This document shows positions 57,511 to 64,000 of a DNA stretch of 64,000 nt, piece after piece. Within the stretch, counting starts at the first letter, position 1; every line of letters starts with the position of its first letter. Below the pieces are notes generated by a model, which made no database searches, was not told the origin of the DNA, and worked only from the letters and a program-made list of their open reading frames with translations. The position numbers were made by a program, and so were the translations under genes. This DNA comes from Ehretia macrophylla (lineage: Eukaryota; Streptophyta; Magnoliopsida; Boraginales; Ehretiaceae), in assembly GCA_037974665.1 (NCBI GenBank), contig CM075783.1, positions 20,740,762 through 20,804,761 on the forward strand. Reading direction: 5' to 3'.

Positions 57511-60500
57511 TATAATATATAGGGTAAAGTATTTTAGAGATCATTAAACTATCTTTTCAGTCATGTTTTGATCATTGAACTATTTTTGGTTCTATTTTGC
57601 TTATTGAACTATTAATTAGATATCATTTTGACCATTTTGTCAATTATTCCGTTGAAATAACTAACTATAAAGGATAAAATTGTAATGTCAATTATAGAAA
57701 TTTAATTTTTTCCCCTCAAAATTAATTTATTTGCAAATTAACACTAATGCGTTAAAATTTCATAAAAATGACTACTTCTATAAGATTGAATATAGGTGGA
57801 AGTCGACTAAAACTGTAGGGGAGACAATGACTACTTCTATAAGATTGACTAATCTTAATGACCCAAATAAATAGCCGTTGTGTTATTGGATAAAAATGCA
57901 ATATATTAAGCACTACATCTCTTTCTTTCTCTTTCCAAATCCTCTGTTTCTTGTCTCTTTGTGCATATGCTGGTAGTTGATAGGTAATTAACTTCCTTTC
58001 TTTTTCTTAAGCCGAGTGGTCTGATGATATTAGGTGAAAATAATTATGTTATATCGTCTCGTGTTCTCACCCTACGTTCATACCATACAGAATATGACCC
58101 TTTTTCCTCTCTTATATATCCTGTGTTGACGAAGTGATTTCAATTTTCAAGTGCGTCAAAGTGTAGATTAATATTTTAACGAATTGAAATCTATAGGATA
58201 AATTTTGTTTATTGATCTAAAGTATGCAATGATTTGATGATTAGTCTCTAGTTTCTACTACTGTTTTTTTGTATGTTTACGTCCTCAAAGTTTACAAATA
58301 TTCTATTTCTAATCTTTTCTCCTTCAAAAGTTATGGGAAACAGTCATCCAAGGAGTAGTGCGCTTGTGCATTTTATAAGGTTACTGCAAATTTTTGGATG
58401 ACTAAAACATTAAAAGGACCAACAATGAAATATATTTAAAATTTGAGGTACTAAATTATGTAAAGAAGAACAAAGCATTTCAACTAGATTCAAATATTTA
58501 ATATATTTTAGAAACTATACTTGTTGTTTGCACTAAACATTGCTGGCTAAACAAGATATATTATTCTTGTATATTACAAAAGAACACTATAGAATCTTTC
58601 ATCAACGACTGAATGACACAGCAAATTTTGTTGTGCTTCTACTTATAGAAGATATAACTTAATTATTAAAATCATTAGATAAATAATTATTTAATTAGAT
58701 CACAAGCCCTTTTATTTACACGTGGGCCACTTAATTCTAGCATTCTCACATTTGGCCCATGTGACATTTGTTATGGTTTAAATACCATAATGAGGACAAT
58801 TATATTATCTTAAATCTTTCTTGACATTGGTGGAGTTATGGCAGTTGTACGCATTAATTTCGACATATTCCCTTCTATGTACTACAACATTAGCTCGTTA
58901 CTCAATATTATCCATAATAAAAGGTAAATTAATAGTCCAATAATAATGTCTTTATTCGAGACTATATTTGTTATCTTTCATCTATATCAATTATGTATAC
59001 TATATAGAAAACAGATAAATCAGAAACATATAAGCGAGCTCAAGAGTATCAAGTCAATAAACTCTAATAAAGTCATGACATCAAATTATGTCCATTCTTT
59101 CAACATGCTCATTTAATGTTTGGATTTCTGAAGAAGGGCTTCTTTGTATAGGTCAAATGGCCTTCACATAAAACACGGTTTTTGCAGTTCCCTCTCTTTT
59201 TTCTTTTTTTTTTCACTTTTTGCTTACACGGGATTAAAAGTTTGTAGTGATTAATTTATTAGAGATTAAGGTTACCAGAAATGCGGTTTGTTGACATGAT
59301 CCATACGTTTTATTGACGTGATAATAAGTAATTAAAAAAAGAGTAATTCTAGAGTCCTATATTCATAGGCAAAACAATCGCAAAAAGTTGACCATATAAA
59401 TGGCAGTACAACACTTAATAAAACTAATGCCTCAAACTTCTTATTAATAGCCACGTCTAAGCATTTTACTTGAAGACCTCATGACACTAAATAGTGTCGT
59501 TAATTTCTAGCTCACAAATGACCAAAAAACATAATTTTTCTAGCCGAAGATGTTTCGTTGCTTAAATTTACCTGAATTTTGATAAGAGTAAATCGCGGCG
59601 GTATACAATTTCTTTCTTTTTTCTTTTTTTGTGAAGAAATTGTATAACAGAAGGGGGATGAGAAGGTGGGTTGCTAAACGCCATGAGGTACTGCAAGACC
59701 TCCAAATTTTGTACACAACAAAATTTTTCTAAGTTTAGATACCCTTTTCTGGTAAATAAGCGTATAGCAGGTTGAAAAAATTGTTCTGAATGGAGTGATA
59801 AAACAAATTATGGATTATGTTAATGAATGTACTGTTAAACGATGCTTTATTTAAAGGAAAAGAATACGGAATAATTGTTTTTAAACGTAATCTGGAAATA
59901 TTATGGAGACCATTTCTATCACAAATTAAATTTGGCCATTTTGTGTTTGAAGTTTCAAGATGAAAATAAAATTGCATTGATATAAACATTTCTCAGGGTC
60001 AGGTCAGGTTGATGAAATCAAAGACACGCAAATTTCCTAATATTTGGTTGTTATTACAAATTCATAATAAAATAGGGAAAATAGTATTATCCTATTAATC
60101 CACCAGATAAATGATAGAAAAGAAGAAAAATAAGATCATTTTCAATAAAGCATCAATCTCGGGATCAAGCCTGACATGGATTAGTGAAGGGTAGGGCTGT
60201 AAGATATCTTTTTTCTTCCTAATTGTATATGCAACTTGACCTAATGAAGCTAAAAATCTAGCCGAAGTGTTTATAATTAAAAGATATTGCTCCTATGGGA
60301 TGGTGCGACACTCAAGTATGGTAGACCCCTTGCCCACCAAATGTGGTAGTGTGTGGAGATGGACTTGACTAGCATATATGAGTCTATCCCATAATAAATT
60401 GTTCAGACGTTTCTCAGAAGACATTTGAAAGTGACATAAAAGATTAGAGAACTTCAAGTTGGTCCGTCGGTAATAGTCCTTAGGAAGTTTCCATTAGGTG

Positions 60501-61330
60501 CAGATTTAATGGAGAATTGATAATAGCGTGGAAGTCCAATGGTCGTATTCAAGGAAAAAGTGAACTAGATTTGAGTGGAAGTTAGTAGGATGAGATGCTT
60601 TTTCACTTAATTGTTGAAAATCATAAGTCTTCAACAACTGACCCAAAAACAAAAAAAAAAGTCTTCAACCGTCTTCTTTTTCTTTTCAGACTTCTGTTTC
60701 TTCTTCCTTTCCTTCTTTTGGGAAAAGCTTAACTGAATTAATACAACAAAGTCAATAATTAACTTTTGACTAGCTACCTAAATGATGAATTTGAAGTGAA
60801 AGAGATGACTAAAGTGTTTGTTTGAGAATATAGAGCTTGACAGAAAAGATCCAAACTCTCTCTCATAGGAGCTCACAGTGTTTAGGAAAAAAACTATAAA
60901 AATCCTCACAGGACTTTATGTATGATAAAAGTCTAAATTCTTCCATACTAGTCTTTTTTTATGGTAAAAGAACTAAAAAGTCTCATCACTTGGCTCACCC
61001 TCCCCCATATGACCTGTGGCTCTCGTGGCAAGAAAATACAAGTTAGAAAGTCCTATTTATGGGAGCCAATACCTAACTCCACTAGAATTTGAACTCCTAT
61101 CTCAACCCTCATTAGATTGAACTTCTACTTATTTTCAATTTCGTCTTGGACTTGAACTTGGACATGAGCTAAAAACCCAACAAAATGAAGATGACAAACA
61201 AAATAAAGTGATGACTAAGGTTATGACCTCTGATGTTACTTAACCTTGTTAAAGGAAAATATATTCATCCTCTATAGTCTATACACAATCATTATTAACA
61301 CCAGAAAAGCCAAAAAGTTTAAAAAGAATA

Positions 61331-61748
61331 GGGTAATTTACCGAAATGATCATAAATTTTTATTTTTTTGACATTTAAGCCCTTTATCTTTTATTTTGGA
61401 CAAAATGTTCATTTATCTTTCATTTTGGTAACAACCATTAATCCTTAGAGTAAAATCTGACAAAAAAATAACGTTAGTGAGCACGTGAATTGTATGTGGC
61501 CGCAAAATGCATAAACTTTAGGATGCTTATCTTTTATCGTGTGACAATTTTACCCTTAAAGATTTGTGAATTTTGCGATCACGTGTCATCCACGTGCTCA
61601 CTAACGATATTTTTTCGATGGATTTTGTTCCAAGGACTAACGATTGACACTAAAATGAAAGATGAAGAATCATTTTGTCAAAAATGAAATATAGATTACT
61701 TAAATGTAAAAAAAGGCAAAGATATAAGACTATTTCGGTAAATTATCT
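61331..61748. mobile_element. Mutator-like element, duplicate copy
   Basis: The same 418-base element as at 7350-7767, with the same 9-base duplication aaaagaata (61322-61330 and 61749-61757). It was carried here by the block I duplication, not by a new insertion. Confidence 0.85.
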
Positions 61749-62302
61749 AAAAGAATATGAATAGCGTCTAACTTAAGTATTGACTGAAAACGGAAAGATC
61801 AGAAGAAATGAAACATTAAAAAAGGAAAAAACTAACCTTATAAATTTCCGATGATATACTTAGGTATTAACTGAAAAAGAAAAGAGAAGAAATGGAAAAA
61901 AAAAAAAAAAGCTTATTAATTTCCGGAGATGTACTTAGGTATCATGATGTCTTTTTGATGGGTAAATAATGCGAGCTTTTCAATTCAAATGGTTAAAATT
62001 AGGCTTTTGAAATAAGGTTATCAGTCATTAGCTTTGATAAGTTTTGCACTTCTAATATTTGGTGGTCAATTTTTTCCAGTGATCATTTCTTTTCAGTATA
62101 ATGGAGGTCGAAATTATAAATTCAAATTGAGAATTACTCCAAATTACAAAAATTTACTATTGTATCATTTCACCTAACTTTTGAGTGATGTTTTTGGGAT
62201 TATTTTACCCAAGAATTAGGACTCTAGAATGACTCAAGTCAAAAATCCGTGTTTCTGATATATTCTTAGTCTCTAATCAACTACATTTTAAAAAAAAATT
62301 AC

Positions 62303-62343
62303 AAACCGTGTCTGGATGTTGACGCCATTTGAGCTATAATAAG
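62303..62343 (+). promoter_or_regulatory. Promoter of copy G
   Basis: Identical in AAACCGTGTCTG (62303-62314) and the ctataataag TATA-like box (62334-62343) to gene A. The promoter is intact although the coding frame is broken. Confidence 0.6.
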
Positions 62344-62458
62344 AAGCCATTCGCCCTATGTCAACACTAGATAGATCTCTCACCTCGATTTCTGGCTTTT
62401 ATCTATAATATTTTGCCCTGATTCTGATCTTCCATTTTCGCTAACGTACGTTGTCCTC

Positions 62459-64000
62459 ATGGAATTTCCGTCGATTTGGTACCTCTCCTTTTGGTCCATC
62501 ATCAGCCAGGTATCTCTATTAATAGCAGTTGTTGCTCCATATGAGGTCCATCTCCCTGTTCTCCAATTCCCTCATATTATATATATCCCTATATTTTTTT
62601 CAACTTTTTATGCCTTCCTTGTACGGCCTATGATGGAACCTGATCTAACCACCGGAAGTGTTTCAAATGAACTCTATCAATTCTTTAAAACGCTCCTAGT
62701 TGTGATAACAATACCATTTTATTCTTGGATGCTTCCGTTGTACCAGCAGTTGACTTTTTACTTCAAAGTGTGTGTGCCATTGTTAATAGTTTTAGGGGTA
62801 CCCCGGTGCTTTTTCTATCTTTATCCACGCTATGTGATAAGTAAAGATATGGGAAGCTATGTGATTGGATTTGCAGGCCCTTTGCGAGTGTACCTCTCTC
62901 ATACTTTTTTGTGTGTTTCGTTTATAGCTTTTTTTCCCTTGGTTGCATAGGTGGTATCTTTTCATGGTCCGTTTGAAGATCAAGAAATTGTTGAATTCTT
63001 TCAATCTCTTATTTCTTCGTTGATAGTAGCATTATTCCTAGTTCAGTTGTGCTTAAATCCTTTCCTAACAGGAATTGGGGCATCTATAGTTGGAAAGGTA
63101 AAAATGATTCAGATCCCTCTTGGGTTGTTAATTTATGTTATAGTTCAGTACAACATCCCAGAAAAGTCAGTTCCTCTTTTGGTGATGCTGTCTTCCTTTG
63201 CCATTTCTTGGCTAGCTATCCTCGCCATGATCCGACCTCCTACTTACTGGGGAATTTTCAAATTTTTTATTGGTGTGATCCTGGATTCGGCTATAAGTCT
63301 CTTCGGACTAGGCAAATTCACCTGGATTGTTTTTGCTGGTTGTGTCGTCCTCCTGCTCTTGCGACAGAAGTTGAATTCTGTGACATTGCGTTATCCTCGG
63401 CCTCAGGCACGAACAACTATTATGAGCAACTGGCGAAGTCTAGAAATCCAGATAGAGGAAACAGCTCTTTTGTTGTATAAATGGACGGGAAAAGAAAATA
63501 AAGGAAATAGAAGACTAAGTGATGATGAGTTCAGTTTTTTTTCATATTTCTTGTTTTGCGCGGCTAAGTTAATTATGGAAAAAATGGCAAGAAAGGAAGA
63601 AGAAAGCAAAGACAAGCTTATTGATAAGTTACTTCATTTCACTCTCCACCTGCTAATTAAGCAAAAAGAGGAAGGGACGGAAGATGAAATGAAGATGAAG
63701 AAAAGGTAAAAGATGAGCTAATTTATACATTATGCCATCTCTATTTCCGACTGTATATTGTAGAAGAAAAAGGAACAGAAGAGCAAACTAAAAATTGCAA
63801 AATTGCTCTATGTTCGTATCTGGTCTTTTTCTTGTTGCAGAAGAAAGCACATGAACAAGAGAAAGCAAAAGAAGAGCGAATTATTAGACTTTGCCTTTGC
63901 AACTTAGGCCAGCTTTGCCGAGAGATGGAGGACACTAGAAAGATAAGGGAAAATAAGAAAGTGAAAATAGTTGAAATTGGACTCTCTTTACCAGGACTGA
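62459..64000 (+). pseudogene. Family copy G, near-identical broken duplicate of gene A, cut by the window end
   Basis: It is the same as gene A up to codon 163, then TAC (Tyr164) has become TAG at 62948. The frame then continues as in gene A until one base is lost in the GATGAA repeat near 63686, giving a stop at 63707-63709. After the nonsense codon there is a cluster of amino-acid changes, including PPTD to PPTY in a motif otherwise conserved in A, B and C. Beyond 63710 the charged tail can still be read in another frame to the window end, at the point matching 10021 of gene A. It could at most make a 163-residue fragment with the first five hydrophobic segments. Confidence 0.88.

Larger units (their letters stand above)
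57511..64000 (+). repeat. Duplication block I, copy 4 (carries copy G)
   Basis: It matches 3525-10021 nearly base for base to the window end, at an offset that stays between 53980 and 53987. It shares the Mutator-like element and its target duplication, so the duplication is younger than that insertion. It is far less diverged than copy 3. Confidence 0.9.

Noticed and set aside
1..64000. Search for tRNA or rRNA genes, CRISPR arrays, and prophage or bacterial operon structure.
   Set aside because: Nothing of these kinds was seen; the tRNA-like matches are retrotransposon primer sites.

Overview
This is an AT-rich, repeat-dense stretch of a flowering-plant nuclear genome, probably a eudicot. 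The evidence is the set of plant transposons present: a CACTA element with Tnp2-type and Ptta/En/Spm-type genes, Mutator-like inverted-repeat elements with 9-bp target duplications, a copia-type miniature retrotransposon, a gypsy LTR and RNase H remnants of plant LINEs. The genes also have a plant-like TATA box and polyadenylation layout. I see no tRNA, rRNA, CRISPR array or bacterial-style operon. The species cannot be named from the sequence.

The only host genes I can support belong to one family of intronless genes for multi-pass membrane proteins, all on the + strand. I do not recognise the family. Two copies are intact: A (8479-10089, 536 aa) and C (23291-25057, 588 aa). Each has about ten hydrophobic segments, conserved motifs (EPDLTTG, GPL..Y..HT, PPTD.GI, LRYPR) and a highly charged C-terminal tail in which short amphipathic helices alternate with Lys/Glu-rich linkers. 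The other copies are broken: B (16871-18699, frameshifts and stops), D (28079-28423, middle piece only), E (promoter near 33 kb and N-terminus near 46.3 kb, split by transposons), F (promoter fused to a C-terminal piece, 53.6-54.5 kb) and G (62459 to the window end, a near-identical copy of A with a nonsense codon and a frameshift). Two further 3'-end relics lie near 26.4 and 29.3 kb. This is a birth-and-death tandem array.

The array grew by segmental duplication. Block I (about 3.1-10.1 kb, with gene A) recurs at 57.5-64.0 kb with gene G. It recurs in part at 46.35-49.59 plus 51.7-52.2 kb, and more distantly at 2.15-2.7 kb. Block II (upstream region of gene C, 22.0-23.3 kb) recurs at 31.35-33.3 kb and 52.4-54.1 kb. 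Block III (3' flank, 25.7-27.5 kb) recurs at 28.6-31.3 kb. A shared promoter module (AAACCGTGTCTG about 20-30 bases before a TATA box) precedes the copies that keep a promoter.

Transposons have landed on these blocks and often retain clear target duplications: Mutator-like elements at 7350-7767 (and its duplicate at 61331-61748) and 31800-32650; a 5'-truncated LINE at 52794-53604; a hAT-like element at 49591-51712 with another inverted-repeat element nested inside; a 12-kb CACTA element at 33370-45385; and a gypsy 3' LTR at 54475-56520 whose internal part is cut off exactly where the block I duplicate starts. The remaining intergenic sequence is old repeat debris and microsatellites.
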